DNA of 34,606 bases from Lysobacter prati (GCF_009765215.1 NZ_VLNV01000015.1:1-34606), one strand, 5' to 3'; counted from the stretch's first letter, positions 1-9,594 are shown. A program made the numbers and translations. The notes: generated from the letters alone by a model not told the origin.

Positions 1-58
1 TGTCCGACGAAGGGGCGGAGCAATCCCCGGCCCGGCGGACGACGCCACCCCGCAGACG
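1..58. repeat. Left copy of an inverted repeat shared by both window ends
   Basis: Bases 1-41 are identical to the reverse complement of 34563-34603. Weaker similarity continues to about base 58, including a shared CCGCAGACG. Within the element, GTCCG (2-6) can pair with CGGAC (about 36-40), and GGGG can pair with CCCC inside it, so the unit can fold like a REP-type hairpin. It lies outside any gene, just past the transketolase terminator. The identity is seen directly; that the element is a dispersed genomic repeat is inference. Confidence 0.8.
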
Positions 59-64
59 AACGCC

Positions 65-99
65 CCAACGCCCAAGGCCCCAACGCACCAACGCACCAA
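65..99. repeat. Short period-8 tandem array
   Basis: An 8-base unit of the form CCAACGCA/C is repeated: CCAACGCC at 65-72, a diverged unit at 73-80, exact CCAACGCA at 80-87 and 88-95, then a partial CCAAA. It sits between the end repeat and the transketolase terminator. No function is apparent; slipped-strand copy-number variation would be plausible. Confidence 0.55.
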
Positions 100-125
100 A
101 AGAAAGAAGCGGCCGAAGCCGCTTC
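94..125 (-). terminator. Intrinsic terminator of tkt
   Basis: GAAGCGGC (106-113) and GCCGCTTC (118-125) form a perfect 8-bp stem. On the minus strand the loop is TTCG, a stable tetraloop, and the stem is followed by TTTCTTTTGG, a good U-tract. It lies about 30 bases past the tkt stop codon. Confidence 0.85.
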
Positions 126-153
126 CCTCAAGCCCGCGATCGCAGCAGAAAAA

Positions 154-2145
154 TCAACGCAGCGCGCGCGCCGCCTCGACCACCTTCTCGACCGTGAAGC
201 CAAACTCCGGGAACAGCTTCTCCGCCGGAGCGGACGCACCGAAATCGTCGATGCCGATCACCGCACCGTCCAGGCCCACGTACTTGTGCCAGAAACCGGT
301 GACGCCAGCCTCGATCGCCACACGTTTGCGACAATCGCGCGGCAGCACCGACTCGCGGTACTCCGCGTCCTGGCGATCGAACACGTTGGTCGACGGCATC
401 GACACCACGCGCACCTTGTCGCCGAGCTGCGCCGCCGCATCCATCGCCAGGCCCACCTCCGAACCGGTCGCGATCAGGATGACCTCCGGCGCGCCGTTGG
501 AATCCTTCAGCACATAACCACCGCGGGCGATATCGGCCACCTGCTGCTCGTTGCGCTGCTGATGGGCCAGGTTCTGGCGCGAGAAGATCAGGCAGCTCGG
601 ACCGTCATCGCGCAGGATCGCCGCCTTCCAGCAAGCCGCCGACTCGACCGCATCGCACGGACGCCACAGATCGTTGTGGGGGATGTAACGCAGCGACGCC
701 ATGTGCTCGATCGGCTGGTGAGTCGGACCGTCCTCGCCCAGGCCAATGGAATCATGCGTGTAGACATGGATCGCATGCGCACCCATCAGCGCACTCATGC
801 GCACGGCATTGCGCGCGTAATCGCTGAACACCAGGAACGTCGCATCGTACGGAATGAAGCACTCGTGCAGGCCCAGACCGTTGCTGATCGCCGTCATCGC
901 GAACTCGCGCACGCCGTAATAGATGTAATTTGCGTTCGGATCGTCGGTCGCAACCGACTTGCTGCCCTTCCACAGCGTCAGGTTCGAATGCGCCAGGTCG
1001 GCCGAACCACCGATCAGCTCCGGCAGCAACGGCGCGAACGTCTCGATCGCCATCTGCGACGCCTTGCGCGAAGCGATCACCGGGCCTTCGGCCTGGAGCT
1101 TGGCGATATAGGCATCGGCGGCCTCGACGAAACCTTCCGGCAGCGCGCCGCTGGCGCGACGGGTCAGCTCGGCCGCCAGTTCCGGGTACTGGCTCTTGTA
1201 GGCGGCGAACAACTGGTCCCAATCCGCCTCGCGCTGGACGCCGGTACTGCGCACGCGCCAGCCGTCGTAGATCGCTTCGGGAATCTCGAACGGACCGTAC
1301 TCCCAGCCCAGGGCCTGGCGGGTGGCGACGACTTCGTCCTTGCCCAGCGGCGCACCGTGCGAGGATTCCTTGCCGGCCTTGGCGGGCGAACCGAACCCGA
1401 TGGTGGTGCGGCAGCAGATCAGGGTCGGCTTGTCGCTCGACTTCAGCGCGGTCTCGATCGCGGTCTTGATCTCCGCCGCGTCCTGACCGTTGACGCCACG
1501 CACGACGTTCCAGCCGTAGGCCTCGAAGCGCGCCGGCGTGTTGTCGGTGAACCAGCCATCGGTGTTGCCGTCGATGGAGATCTTGTTGTCGTCCCAGAAC
1601 GCGACCAGCTTGTGCAGGCCCCAGGTGCCGGCCAGCGACGCGGCTTCGTGCGAGATGCCTTCCATGAGGCAACCGTCGCCCATGAACACCCAGGTGCGGT
1701 TGTCGACGATCTTGTGATCGGGCTTGTTGAAGCGCTGTGCCAGCAGCTTCTCGGCGAGCGCCATGCCGACGGCATTGGCGAAGCCCTGACCGAGCGGACC
1801 GGTGGTGGTCTCGATGCCCGGCGTCATGAAGTTTTCCGGATGGCCCGGGGTCTTCGAGTTGAGCTGGCGGAAATTCTTCAGCTCATCGATCGACAGGTCG
1901 TAACCGGACAGGTGCAGCAGCGCGTAGTGCAGCATCGAACCGTGGCCGTTGGACAGCACGAAGCGGTCGCGGTTGAACCAGTTCGGATTGCTCGGGTTAT
2001 GGCTGAGGTAATCGTTCCACAGCACCTCGGCGATGTCGGCCATGCCCATCGGCATGCCGGGGTGGCCGGAGTTGGCGGCCTGCACGGCGTCGATTGCAAG
2101 GAAGCGGATGGCGTTGGCTAGTTCGCGGCGGCTGGGCGTCGTCAT
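154..2145 (-). CDS. tkt: Transketolase
   Basis: Thiamine-diphosphate enzyme of the non-oxidative pentose phosphate pathway; it moves two-carbon ketol units between sugar phosphates (cytosol). The 663-residue length equals that of E. coli TktA. Visible hallmarks are [12 protein letters not shown] near residue 24 (His28), NGHGSML (His68), the GDG diphosphate-binding motif at 156-158 ([15 protein letters not shown]) and [11 protein letters not shown] in the pyrimidine-binding domain. The chosen ATG (MTTPSRREL) matches the family N-terminus; the frame stays open 13 codons further upstream, but that extension lacks family character. A strong terminator follows. Identification is secure; no promoter was identified. 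Confidence 0.97.
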   Translation of the reverse strand: MTTPSRRELANAIRFLAIDAVQAANSGHPGMPMGMADIAEVLWNDYLSHNPSNPNWFNRDRFVLSNGHGSMLHYALLHLSGYDLSIDELKNFRQLNSKTPGHPENFMTPGIETTTGPLGQGFANAVGMALAEKLLAQRFNKPDHKIVDNRTWVFMGDGCLMEGISHEAASLAGTWGLHKLVAFWDDNKISIDGNTDGWFTDNTPARFEAYGWNVVRGVNGQDAAEIKTAIETALKSSDKPTLICCRTTIGFGSPAKAGKESSHGAPLGKDEVVATRQALGWEYGPFEIPEAIYDGWRVRSTGVQREADWDQLFAAYKSQYPELAAELTRRASGALPEGFVEAADAYIAKLQAEGPVIASRKASQMAIETFAPLLPELIGGSADLAHSNLTLWKGSKSVATDDPNANYIYYGVREFAMTAISNGLGLHECFIPYDATFLVFSDYARNAVRMSALMGAHAIHVYTHDSIGLGEDGPTHQPIEHMASLRYIPHNDLWRPCDAVESAACWKAAILRDDGPSCLIFSRQNLAHQQRNEQQVADIARGGYVLKDSNGAPEVILIATGSEVGLAMDAAAQLGDKVRVVSMPSTNVFDRQDAEYRESVLPRDCRKRVAIEAGVTGFWHKYVGLDGAVIGIDDFGASAPAEKLFPEFGFTVEKVVEAARALR

Positions 2146-2291
2146 GGCGTCGGGGCGGGTCTTCGGCTGCGGGGAGGGGCCCATGCGCGAGACCGGGCGA
2201 TCGAAGCCGGGCCGGACGGGCTGGCCATTGTCCCATTGCCGCGCCGCCCTGTCGCCCCGGCTCGGGGCCGGGGCACAGCAAATCGCCAGAA

Positions 2292-2308
2292 GGGGCCAAG
2301 GCGGCCCC
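2292..2308 (-). terminator. Weak GC hairpin after the symporter gene
   Basis: GGGGCC (2292-2297) and GGCCCC (2303-2308) can form a 6-bp stem with a 5-base loop, just past the symporter stop. There is no clear U-tract, so termination is uncertain. The rest of the 2146-2318 gap holds GC-rich sequence with no recognisable gene. Confidence 0.3.
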
Positions 2309-2318
2309 GACCCGGGAA

Positions 2319-3635
2319 CTAGGCCGTCGCCGGTTCCGCCGGCACTTCCGCCGGCTCACCGCGCGAGACGACGGTGGCGAGCATCAGGTCGCCGGTGACG
2401 TTCAGCGTGGTCCGGCACATGTCCAGGAAGCGGTCGACGCCCAGGATCAGGCCGATGCCCTCCGGGGGCACCCCGACCATGCCGCAGATCAACGCCACCA
2501 CCGGCAGCGAGCCGGCCGGCACGCCGGCGGTGCCGATGCCGCCCAGGATGCAGACGAACATCACCGTGGCCTGCTGCACCAGGGTCAGCTCGACCCCGAA
2601 GAACTGCGCCAGGAACAGCACCGTGACGCCCTCGAACAGCGCCGTGCCGTTCTGGTTGGCGGTGGCGCCCACCGTCAGCACGAAGCGCGAGACCCGGCGC
2701 GGCAGGCCGAGCTGCTCGTCGGCCACGCGCAATGCGGTCGGCAGGGTGGCGTTGGACGAGGCGGTGGAGAAGGCCATCACCATCGCTTCCTGCACGCCCT
2801 TGAAGAACTTCCTGGGCGAGTAGCCACCGGCGAACTTCAGCACCAGCGAATAGACCACGAACATGTGCAGCGCCAGCGCCAGCACGACCACGCCGACGTA
2901 GGCGCCGAGGCTGCCGAGCAGCTCCCAGCCGAACAGCACCGCCAGGTTGAACATGAAGCAGAACACCGCGTACGGCGCCAGCTTGATGACCATCCCGATC
3001 AGCGTCATCGACACCTCGAACAGGCCTTCGATGGCGCGCTGCAGGGTTTCGGTGGCCTTGGTGCGGGTCAGCACCAGACCGATGCCCAGCATCAGCGCGA
3101 AGAACATCACCGCCAGGATGGTGTTGTCGGCGGCAGCCTTGACGATGTTGTCGGGAACGATCGCCATGAGCATGTCCAGGCCCTTGGGCTGGACGTGGGT
3201 ACTGCCGACGATGGCGCTGGCGCGCTCGGAGCCTTCGCTAAGCAACTGCTGCGCACGCACCGGATCGACGCCTGCGCCGGGTTGCAGCCAGTTCACCAGC
3301 AGCAGTCCGAGGATGACCGCGATGCCGGAGACCACCACCGTATAACCCAGCGTGCGCCAGCCGATGCGGCCCAGCGCGCGCACGTCGCCCATTTCGGCGA
3401 CGCCGATGACCAGCGCCGAGAACAGCAGCGGGATCACCAGCATGAAGATCAGGCGCAGGAACAGCGTGCCGGCGGGCTGGGTGACGTAGGTCGTGAACGT
3501 CTTGACCCAACCGGCATCGGCGCCGACCCCGTAGTGCACGGCCAGGCCCAGCAGCAGGCCGGCGACGAAGCCGATCGCCATCTTCCAGTGCAGCGGCAGC
3601 TTGCCCTTGCCGGCGCTGGTGTTCGAATCACTCAT
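2319..3635 (-). CDS. Dicarboxylate/amino acid:cation symporter (DAACS family)
   Basis: Inner-membrane secondary transporter of the glutamate/C4-dicarboxylate (GltP/DctA) family, importing acidic amino acids or dicarboxylates with Na+ or H+. The 438-residue product has the family length. Signatures are the serine-rich [13 protein letters not shown] re-entrant loop, [10 protein letters not shown] (the family's N-x-D/N-G-T motif), [13 protein letters not shown] and [16 protein letters not shown] near the C-terminus. The ATG is preceded by GAGGAG at good spacing (ccGAGGAGttgcaggATG). The frame continues far upstream but reads as non-coding. It begins 61 bases after batD with only a weak hairpin between, so read-through from the bat operon is possible. 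The substrate cannot be fixed from sequence. Confidence 0.92.
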   Translation of the reverse strand: MSDSNTSAGKGKLPLHWKMAIGFVAGLLLGLAVHYGVGADAGWVKTFTTYVTQPAGTLFLRLIFMLVIPLLFSALVIGVAEMGDVRALGRIGWRTLGYTVVVSGIAVILGLLLVNWLQPGAGVDPVRAQQLLSEGSERASAIVGSTHVQPKGLDMLMAIVPDNIVKAAADNTILAVMFFALMLGIGLVLTRTKATETLQRAIEGLFEVSMTLIGMVIKLAPYAVFCFMFNLAVLFGWELLGSLGAYVGVVVLALALHMFVVYSLVLKFAGGYSPRKFFKGVQEAMVMAFSTASSNATLPTALRVADEQLGLPRRVSRFVLTVGATANQNGTALFEGVTVLFLAQFFGVELTLVQQATVMFVCILGGIGTAGVPAGSLPVVALICGMVGVPPEGIGLILGVDRFLDMCRTTLNVTGDLMLATVVSRGEPAEVPAEPATA

Positions 3636-3671
3636 CCTGCAACTCCTCGGGGAACCGCGCGAGCTTAGCAA

Positions 3672-3684
3672 ACCGCCCGGCGGT
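3672..3684 (-). terminator. Possible weak terminator between batD and the symporter
   Basis: ACCGC and GCGGT form a short stem (3672-3684) that reads into TTTGC on the minus strand. It is small and has a poor U-tract. It may only attenuate transcription between the bat operon and the symporter gene. Confidence 0.25.
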
Positions 3685-3696
3685 GCCCTGCCCCGC

Positions 3697-5427
3697 TCAA
3701 CCTCGCAGTCGCCCGGAGCGATCGGGTGCAGGCGGGTACAGCGGCGGCAATGGCGAAGGTGTTTCGGCGGAGCGTTCGCGCCAGCGCGGACCGGATGCGA
3801 ACGCCTTGCGCAGCTGCTGGCGCGCGGCGACGCCATCTCCGCCGCCCCAGCGGGCACGCTGGAGGGCCTCGACCGCCGCTCGCTGATCGGCATCGGACAG
3901 GCGCGCCAGTACGTCCTCCAGATCCTGTGCGCGTGGCGTCGCCGCTGCGCACAAGGCCTCGGCCACGTCGCCCAGCGCGCCGCGGTCCAGCGCCTGCTTG
4001 AGGTCGTTGCCGGTGGCTGCGGGCGCCTCCGCGGTGTCAGCGGCAGGCGCGCGAGCCGCTGCCCGCGCATCGCCGCGGTGCAAGCCCCAGACCAGCGTGA
4101 ACAGCCACAGGGCGGCGAACAGCAACGCCGCCAGCACCCAACCCTTGTTGGCGCCCGGGATGGCCAGCAGCGGCGAACCGGTTTCGGTTACCGCGGTGTC
4201 AGCCTGCATCGGCGACGCCGTCGCAGGAGTTGCCGCCGCAGTCGCTGGCGCGGCACCCGCCAGCGCCGTCCAGGACAACGGCGGCAGGGTGGCGGTGCGA
4301 GCCATCCCGGCGCGCACATCCCACCAGCTCATGCGCATGCCGCCCAGCTGGACCTTGCCGGCACGCGAGGGCACCAGCGAGAAGCGTCGCGTCAACTTTG
4401 CCCGCGGCCTGCCGTCGACAAAACGTTCGTCGGCCTGGACCGGTTCGGCGAACACCTGCACACCGTCGATCACCGGCAATTGCAGCTCCGGCATCTGCAC
4501 GGCGGTGGCGCCGTCGGCTACCGCCTCCACGACCAGGGTCGCCGCCGCGCCGGCGCGCAATTCCTGCGGAGTCGACTGGTAGCGCAGTTGCAGGTCCTGC
4601 AACGGCAGCCACGGCTGCGGCGCATCGTTGGGCACCGGTCGCACCTGCAGCGAGCGCGGTGCCGCCTGCGCCTGCAGTGCGCCGCGATTGCTGCCGAACA
4701 GGTCGTCGAAGAACCCGCCGGCGCCGCGCCCCTCGAAGCTGGCCGGCGGGATCGTCAGCGTGCCGCTGCGCTCGGGCACCAGCAGGAACCGGCGCTCGAC
4801 CACGCTGTAGCGGCGACCACCGACGTCGCGCTGGTACTGGGCATCGTCACCGACACGCTGCAGCGAGGCGCCCTCCGGCGCGGGCTGGTCGAGCTGCCCC
4901 GACACCAGCGGCGCCGCGGAGTACAGCCGCACCACCCAGCCAACCGACTGCTGCACGTACGGATCGTCGTCGTCGGCCTGGCTCTCAATGAAGACGTCGT
5001 CGCCGGCGCGGCCCGTCGCGCGGCCGCCGTCGGGCGTGACCACCAGTGACAAGGGCTGCGTCTGTTCGCTGCCGAGCTCGAGCGCGGGCACTGTGAGCAC
5101 GCCGTCGTGTCGCGGCCGCAACGCCACTGCATAAAGCAGGCGCATGCTGTTGCGGCCGTTGACGCTTTCGAATTCGCGACGACTGGTGTGGCCGCTGACG
5201 GTGAAGTCGGTCTGCAGCGGTGCGTAGTCTGGTTCCGATGCCGCCGACGATGTCGTCTCGATATTGAGCGTAACCGTCTCGCCCAGGGCGATGCGGTCGC
5301 GGTCGAGCCAGGCGCGGGTCTGCGCCGAGGCCGCCAGGCTCGCGGTCGACAGCAACAGCCAGGCGGCCAGGCGCATCAGCATGCGAGCTGACGGTGATCG
5401 ATGCTTCTTGTCTGCGATGGCACTCAT
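3697..5427 (-). CDS. batD: BatD-like protein (oxygen tolerance family)
   Basis: Predicted exported, membrane-anchored beta-rich protein of the Bat (Bacteroides aerotolerance) family. It has 576 residues: an N-terminal hydrophobic signal (about 16-35, ending ASAQ), extended beta-domain sequence (about 36-390) with the typical opening RAWLDRDRIALGETVTLNIE, an Ala/Thr-rich linker (390-412), one transmembrane helix (about 429-450) and a cytoplasmic tail. The ATG overlaps the stop of the gene before it (ATGA), so translation is probably coupled. It is last in the moxR-bat operon. Family members are thought to act with BatA/BatB VWA proteins in envelope stress, but their molecular function is unsettled. 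The Ala/Thr linker is low complexity and likely variable. Confidence 0.88.
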   Translation of the reverse strand: MSAIADKKHRSPSARMLMRLAAWLLLSTASLAASAQTRAWLDRDRIALGETVTLNIETTSSAASEPDYAPLQTDFTVSGHTSRREFESVNGRNSMRLLYAVALRPRHDGVLTVPALELGSEQTQPLSLVVTPDGGRATGRAGDDVFIESQADDDDPYVQQSVGWVVRLYSAAPLVSGQLDQPAPEGASLQRVGDDAQYQRDVGGRRYSVVERRFLLVPERSGTLTIPPASFEGRGAGGFFDDLFGSNRGALQAQAAPRSLQVRPVPNDAPQPWLPLQDLQLRYQSTPQELRAGAAATLVVEAVADGATAVQMPELQLPVIDGVQVFAEPVQADERFVDGRPRAKLTRRFSLVPSRAGKVQLGGMRMSWWDVRAGMARTATLPPLSWTALAGAAPATAAATPATASPMQADTAVTETGSPLLAIPGANKGWVLAALLFAALWLFTLVWGLHRGDARAAARAPAADTAEAPAATGNDLKQALDRGALGDVAEALCAAATPRAQDLEDVLARLSDADQRAAVEALQRARWGGGDGVAARQQLRKAFASGPRWRERSAETPSPLPPLYPPAPDRSGRLRG

Positions 5428-7136
5428 TGCGGTCCCTGGCCCTCGGTCAGACGGCGCTCCTGCTCGATCCGGAACTTCTCGCGCAGCAGACTGCCCGGGT
5501 CGTCGGGCACGCGTCGCAACCAGGCCTCGTTGGCCAGGCGCTGCTCGCGCTGCTGCGGAGTTTCATTGACCTGCCCGGCGCGGCGTTGAGCGTCCTGCTG
5601 GCCGTTGCGTTGTTGTTGCTGCAACGCACGTTGCATGCGCTCGCGCTGGGCGGCGTCGGCGTCGCGCTGGGCCTGGGCATCGGCGGGCTTGCTCGCTTGC
5701 TGCTGCGGCTGTTGCGGCGTCTGTGCGGGCTTGCGTTGCTGTTCCTGGCCCTTGCCCGCCTGCTGCGAGGGATCGCCCTTTGCGTCCTGCGATGGCTGCT
5801 GCTGGCCCGATTTGGAGTCGTTCTTCGACTTTGACGACTGCTGCCGCTTCATCGCGGCCTCGACTGCCTTTTTGTTGGCGATCGCGTCGTCCATGCCGGG
5901 TTGCTGCTTCAGCGCTTCGTCGTAGGCGGCGATCGCCTGCGGGTACTGCCCGGCCTTGGCCAACGCGTTGCCGCGGTTGTAATGGGCTTCGGAATCGTCG
6001 GCTTCGCCGTAGAGCTTCGCGGCCTCGGCGAAATCGCCGCGGCGGTACGCCTGCGAGCCCTGCTCCATGCGTGCATGCTCGGCCTGATCGGCGCGACGCC
6101 ACAAGTCCGCCGCCCGTGCCTGCGAACCCGGCCAGAGGAAGCAAAGCGGCAGCAACAACATCACGGCGCGCCGACGAAACGCGGACAGCGCCAGCAGCAG
6201 CAGCGGCGGCAGCAGCCAATAGCCCTGGTCCTGCCAGGCCATGCCCTTGCCGCGGGCAATGGCGGCCTCGTCCTGGCGCGGATCGAGAATGCCCAGCGCC
6301 CTGAGGTCTTCGTCGCCTTCCGCCAGCTCGGTATATCTGCCATCGCCGGCGGCCGCCAGCGTGCGAAGCGAGGCGGCATCCAGGCGGGCCTGGCCGAAGC
6401 TGCCGTCACTGCGGCGATAAGGCGCCCCGGCAGCACTGCCGATGCCGAGGGTGAACACGCGATAGCCCTGCCTGGCGGCACGCGCGGCGGCATCGCGCGC
6501 GGGCTCGTCGGCCTGCGCGGTGAGCAGGACGATGTCGCCGCGATCGAATCGGGCGCGCTTGAGCAGCTGCGCCGACCAGTCGATGGCGCGATCGGCGCGC
6601 TGGCCGTCGACCGGCATCACGTCCGGCGCCAGCGCGTCGAGGAACAGCGCGACGTTGGCCGTGTCCTCGGTCAACGGTGCGACCGTGAACGCATCGCCGG
6701 CATAGGCGACCAATGCCACCTGCCCGCCGGCACGTTCACGCAGCAGCGTTGAAATCTTCGCGCGCGCCTGCGCCAGTCGCGACGGCGGCACGTCCGCGGC
6801 CGTGGCCGCGCTCGACAGATCCAGTGCGACCACCAGCGGCGCCTGGCTTTCCCACAATGGTTGCGCGACCTGGCGCCAGCTCGGTCCGGCGAGCGCCAGC
6901 ACCGCGATGGCATACGCCACTGCAGCCAGTCCGCCCGCCCAGCGCGCTCGCGCATCACCTCGCTGCGCCAGCAGGTGCGGCAACAGGTGCGCATCGACGG
7001 CGTCGTGCCAGACGCTGGCGCGATGTCGCCGCCACCGCCACAGCCACGCCAGCAGTGGCAGCGCCAGCAACGCCCACAGCCATTGCGGGCGCAGCAGGTG
7101 CAGTGCGGTCAAATCGATTACGCCGGGCAAATTCAT
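5424..7136 (-). CDS. BatB-BatC fusion: VWA membrane protein with TPR tail
   Basis: 570 residues. The N-terminal half is BatB-like: hydrophobic helices (about 17-34 and 64-84), a von Willebrand factor A domain (about 100-270), then two hydrophobic stretches (about 306-336). The rest is BatC-like: TPR units (about 346-425, HYNRGNALAKAGQYPQAIAA), a Gln/Lys-rich disordered region and a conserved end (WLRRVPDDPGSLLREKF). The VWA metal site looks lost: D-x-S-x-S reads DLSSA (Ala110), the Thr loop reads GQR (178-180), and the usual TD reads TA (Ala207). The ATG (MNLPGV) overlaps the batA stop as ATGA; the frame is open seven codons upstream. The fusion is known in proteobacterial Bat loci; the degenerate MIDAS is read directly. 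Confidence 0.9.
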   Translation of the reverse strand: MNLPGVIDLTALHLLRPQWLWALLALPLLAWLWRWRRHRASVWHDAVDAHLLPHLLAQRGDARARWAGGLAAVAYAIAVLALAGPSWRQVAQPLWESQAPLVVALDLSSAATAADVPPSRLAQARAKISTLLRERAGGQVALVAYAGDAFTVAPLTEDTANVALFLDALAPDVMPVDGQRADRAIDWSAQLLKRARFDRGDIVLLTAQADEPARDAAARAARQGYRVFTLGIGSAAGAPYRRSDGSFGQARLDAASLRTLAAAGDGRYTELAEGDEDLRALGILDPRQDEAAIARGKGMAWQDQGYWLLPPLLLLALSAFRRRAVMLLLPLCFLWPGSQARAADLWRRADQAEHARMEQGSQAYRRGDFAEAAKLYGEADDSEAHYNRGNALAKAGQYPQAIAAYDEALKQQPGMDDAIANKKAVEAAMKRQQSSKSKNDSKSGQQQPSQDAKGDPSQQAGKGQEQQRKPAQTPQQPQQQASKPADAQAQRDADAAQRERMQRALQQQQRNGQQDAQRRAGQVNETPQQREQRLANEAWLRRVPDDPGSLLREKFRIEQERRLTEGQGPQ

Positions 7137-8149
7137 CCCAGCCTCCGGCGTGGCCATGCGAAGGCGAGCAAGGCGCAGGCGAAGGCCGCCGACAGTGGCC
7201 AGTGATAGCGCTCGATCCGAGGGCGCAACGTCTGCCCCGGTTGCCGGATCGGTTCGATCCGGTCGATCTCGGCGTAGATGTCGACCAGCTGCGAGGTATC
7301 GCGCGCGCGGAAGAAGCGACCGCCCGTGGCCTTGGCGATCGCGCGCAGGCCGGCTTCGTCGATTTCATCGCCGGCGCCCGGCATCGGCATGGGCACGCCG
7401 AACAGCGACATCGAGCCTTCGCCGCCGAAGGCGATGGTGTGCACGCGCACGCCTTCGGCGCGAGCAATCTGCGCGGCTTTGGCCGGGTCGAGAAGACCGG
7501 CGGTGTTGACGCCGTCGGTGAGCAGCACCAGCACGCGCTGCTCGGCCGGTCGCGCCTGCAGGCGCTTGACCGCCAGGGCGATGGCATCGCCGATGGCGGT
7601 TTCCTGCCCGGCCAGGCCGATGACGCTGTCGTTGAGTTGTTCGCGCACGGAATCGAGGTCGAGCGTGAGCGGGGTCAGCGCATAGGCGCGACGGCCAAAC
7701 ACGATCAGGCCGATGCGGTCGCCGCCGCGACGATCGAGGAAATCGGCGAGCACCGCCTTGGCGGCGGTGAGGCGATCAACTGTGCGACCGCCCAGGTCCA
7801 TGTCCGGCTCACGCATGCTCGCCGACAGGTCCAGCGCCAGCATCAGGTCGCGCGCGGCCTGCGGCGGTTGCACGGCTTCGCCCAGCTGTTGCGGTCGTGC
7901 CGCGGCCACGCACAGCAGTATCCAGCCAAGCCAGGCCAGTGCGCCGGCACTGCCGCCGAATCCGCGACGACCCGCCGCGGCGACACGCTGCAGGCGCTCG
8001 CCATAGGGCACCTGCAGCGCTTCGGCGGTGCTGCGCGCGGGCGGCAACAGCCCTCGTGCCAGCCACGGCAGTGGCAGCGCGAGCAACCACCACGGCCAGG
8101 CGAACGTATCGACCAGCCAGTGCCACGGGGCGAGCAGCGAGGCAATCAC
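7133..8149 (-). CDS. batA: BatA-like VWA membrane protein
   Basis: 338-residue inner-membrane protein with a periplasmic or cytoplasmic VWA domain. Hydrophobic helices lie at about 10-32 and 68-84, the VWA domain at about 100-295, and a last helix at about 316-332. The MIDAS metal site is complete: D107-L-S109-A-S111, T184 (QETAIGDAI) and D212 (LLTDGVNTAG). I place the start at a GTG whose last bases overlap the stop of the DUF4381 gene (GTGA). This gives the expected family length, whereas the longer open frame adds Arg-rich non-coding-like sequence. It probably pairs with the next gene's VWA domain and is driven by the MoxR ATPase; that partnership is inferred from conserved operon order. 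Confidence 0.9.
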   Translation of the reverse strand: MIASLLAPWHWLVDTFAWPWWLLALPLPWLARGLLPPARSTAEALQVPYGERLQRVAAAGRRGFGGSAGALAWLGWILLCVAAARPQQLGEAVQPPQAARDLMLALDLSASMREPDMDLGGRTVDRLTAAKAVLADFLDRRGGDRIGLIVFGRRAYALTPLTLDLDSVREQLNDSVIGLAGQETAIGDAIALAVKRLQARPAEQRVLVLLTDGVNTAGLLDPAKAAQIARAEGVRVHTIAFGGEGSMSLFGVPMPMPGAGDEIDEAGLRAIAKATGGRFFRARDTSQLVDIYAEIDRIEPIRQPGQTLRPRIERYHWPLSAAFACALLAFAWPRRRLG

Positions 8150-8622
8150 TCTGCGCCCATCCAGTGCAGAAAGCGGGCCCGTGCCATCGTCCGCAGCGCT
8201 TGCACGTCGGCGGCGGCGACATCGCGCCGATAGCCTCCGTCGAGCAGCAGGCGGCCATGGCCACGACTGAACTCGTCGCTTGCCGTGGAACCGCGCCGCG
8301 ACGGCGACTGCGCATCGAGAAACGCCAGCCATGCATCGCCTTGCAGTCGGTCGGCGGCAGCGTCACGACGGCGCGCGGCACGACGCAGCAGCTCGGAAAT
8401 CGCCGCCACCTGCGCGGCGGGCGAACCGGCGGCGTCGACACTGCGGTCAAACAGCTCGGTAATCGCCAGACGTTGGCGGCGCCGACGCTGCCTGACCCAT
8501 GCGACGACCCCGATCAGCGCCAACACTACTGCGGCCAGCAACCACCATCCCGGTGCCGGCGGCCACCACGGCGGCGCCGGCAGCGAGTGGATGTCGCGCA
8601 GGACCAGCGCATTGCCGCCCAT
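8146..8622 (-). CDS. DUF4381 family membrane protein
   Basis: 158-residue protein with a short N-terminal segment (LRDIHSLPAPPWWPPAPGWW), one transmembrane helix (about 25-43) and an Arg-rich helical cytoplasmic domain. The Pro/Trp-rich opening and position between DUF58 and batA match DUF4381 proteins of gammaproteobacterial MoxR/Bat operons. The ATG overlaps the DUF58 stop by one base (TGATG), and its own TGA overlaps the GTG of batA, so it lies in a chain of translational coupling. The frame is open for 48 codons upstream, but that part duplicates DUF58 coding sequence in another frame. The biochemical role is unknown. Confidence 0.85.
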   Translation of the reverse strand: MGGNALVLRDIHSLPAPPWWPPAPGWWLLAAVVLALIGVVAWVRQRRRRQRLAITELFDRSVDAAGSPAAQVAAISELLRRAARRRDAAADRLQGDAWLAFLDAQSPSRRGSTASDEFSRGHGRLLLDGGYRRDVAAADVQALRTMARARFLHWMGAE

Positions 8623-9572
8623 CACGCCACCAGGGGCCGGTTGCGGCCCAGCAACGGCAGCCATGAATCGCTGGCCGCCTGTGTCGACAGGGCCTGTACG
8701 CGGACGCCCGCGGCCGGGAGCTGTGCCAGCACCTGTTCCATCGGCCGCGCGAACTCGTTGCGCCATGCCTGCCGCTGCGCGGCCGAAGCGAGGTCGAGTT
8801 CGATCCGGGTGTCCTCGCCCTGGGCGTCATGACTCTGGAACGGCAAAGGCGATTTCGGCGGTGCGTCCTCGAATGGATCGGTCAACAACAGCACGATCAC
8901 TTCATGGTGCTGCGACAGTGCCGGCCAGCGTCGTTGCGCGATCGTCGCCACGCTTTGCGCATCGGCGAGCACGAGCAGTCGCGAACCGGGTCGCAGCAAT
9001 CGCTGCGCGTGATCGAGGGCGACATCCAGTCCGGCATCGTCCGGCGGTGGCTGCGAGTACCAGCGCACCAGCGCATCGAGCACGCGCAGCGCACCGCGCG
9101 GCCCTGCTGCCGGCGCTACCGGCGCCTCGGCACGACTGCCGCGCAAGGCGGCGATGCGATCGCCGTCGCGCACGCCTGCCCACGCGGCGATCGCGCCCGC
9201 GCGCGCAGCCTGCACCGACTTGAAGCGCACGCGCGTGCCGAAGTACAGCGCCGGCGCGGTGTCGGCGACGATCAGGCTGAGCCGTTCGCGCTCGGCCTGG
9301 AACAATTTGGTATGGGCGCGCCCGGTGCGTGCGGTCAGTCGCCAGTCGATGTGGCGTGCATCATCGCCGCTGGAGTATTCACGCGACTCGGCATATTCCA
9401 TGCCACGGCCGCGCAGCGGCGACAGTGCATGCCCGCTCACGCCGAAGCGACCACGGCGTGCCTGGCCACGCGCGGTGACGACCGAGCGCAGCGCGACCAG
9501 CTCCGCCAGCGATGGCGTCACGCCATTGCCCACGGCAACTGCATCGTCATCGCCAGCGCGCGTCGAAGTCAT
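8622..9572 (-). CDS. DUF58 domain protein
   Basis: 316-residue soluble or peripheral protein of the DUF58 family, which has a VWA-like fold. The signature Y-S-S-G-D-D-x-R-x-I-D-W (in REYSSGDDARHIDWRLTAR) is followed by KLFQAERERLSLIVADTA. Its usual partner is the MoxR ATPase directly upstream, and together they are thought to act as a chaperone-like module for the Bat proteins. The ATG at MTSTRAGD is preceded by GGAG seven bases away, the best ribosome site here. An ATG six codons earlier (MARSDAM, base 9590), four bases after the moxR stop, is the alternative. Further upstream the frame overlaps moxR and is not credible. Confidence 0.88.
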   Translation of the reverse strand: MTSTRAGDDDAVAVGNGVTPSLAELVALRSVVTARGQARRGRFGVSGHALSPLRGRGMEYAESREYSSGDDARHIDWRLTARTGRAHTKLFQAERERLSLIVADTAPALYFGTRVRFKSVQAARAGAIAAWAGVRDGDRIAALRGSRAEAPVAPAAGPRGALRVLDALVRWYSQPPPDDAGLDVALDHAQRLLRPGSRLLVLADAQSVATIAQRRWPALSQHHEVIVLLLTDPFEDAPPKSPLPFQSHDAQGEDTRIELDLASAAQRQAWRNEFARPMEQVLAQLPAAGVRVQALSTQAASDSWLPLLGRNRPLVA

Positions 9573-9594
9573 CGCGTCACTCCGGGCCATCGGC

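Noticed and set aside
286-2121. 611-codon open frame antisense to tkt
   Set aside because: His/Arg/Gln-rich composition, lies wholly opposite transketolase and is frame-shadow sequence typical of GC-rich DNA.
2094-3668. 524-codon open frame antisense to the symporter gene
   Set aside because: Repetitive His/Gln/Asp composition with no domain; it mirrors the real gene on the other strand.
3636-4070. N-terminal extension of the symporter frame
   Set aside because: It overlaps batD, is Arg/Ala-rich and lacks family similarity; the ATG at 3635 has a strong GAGGAG site.
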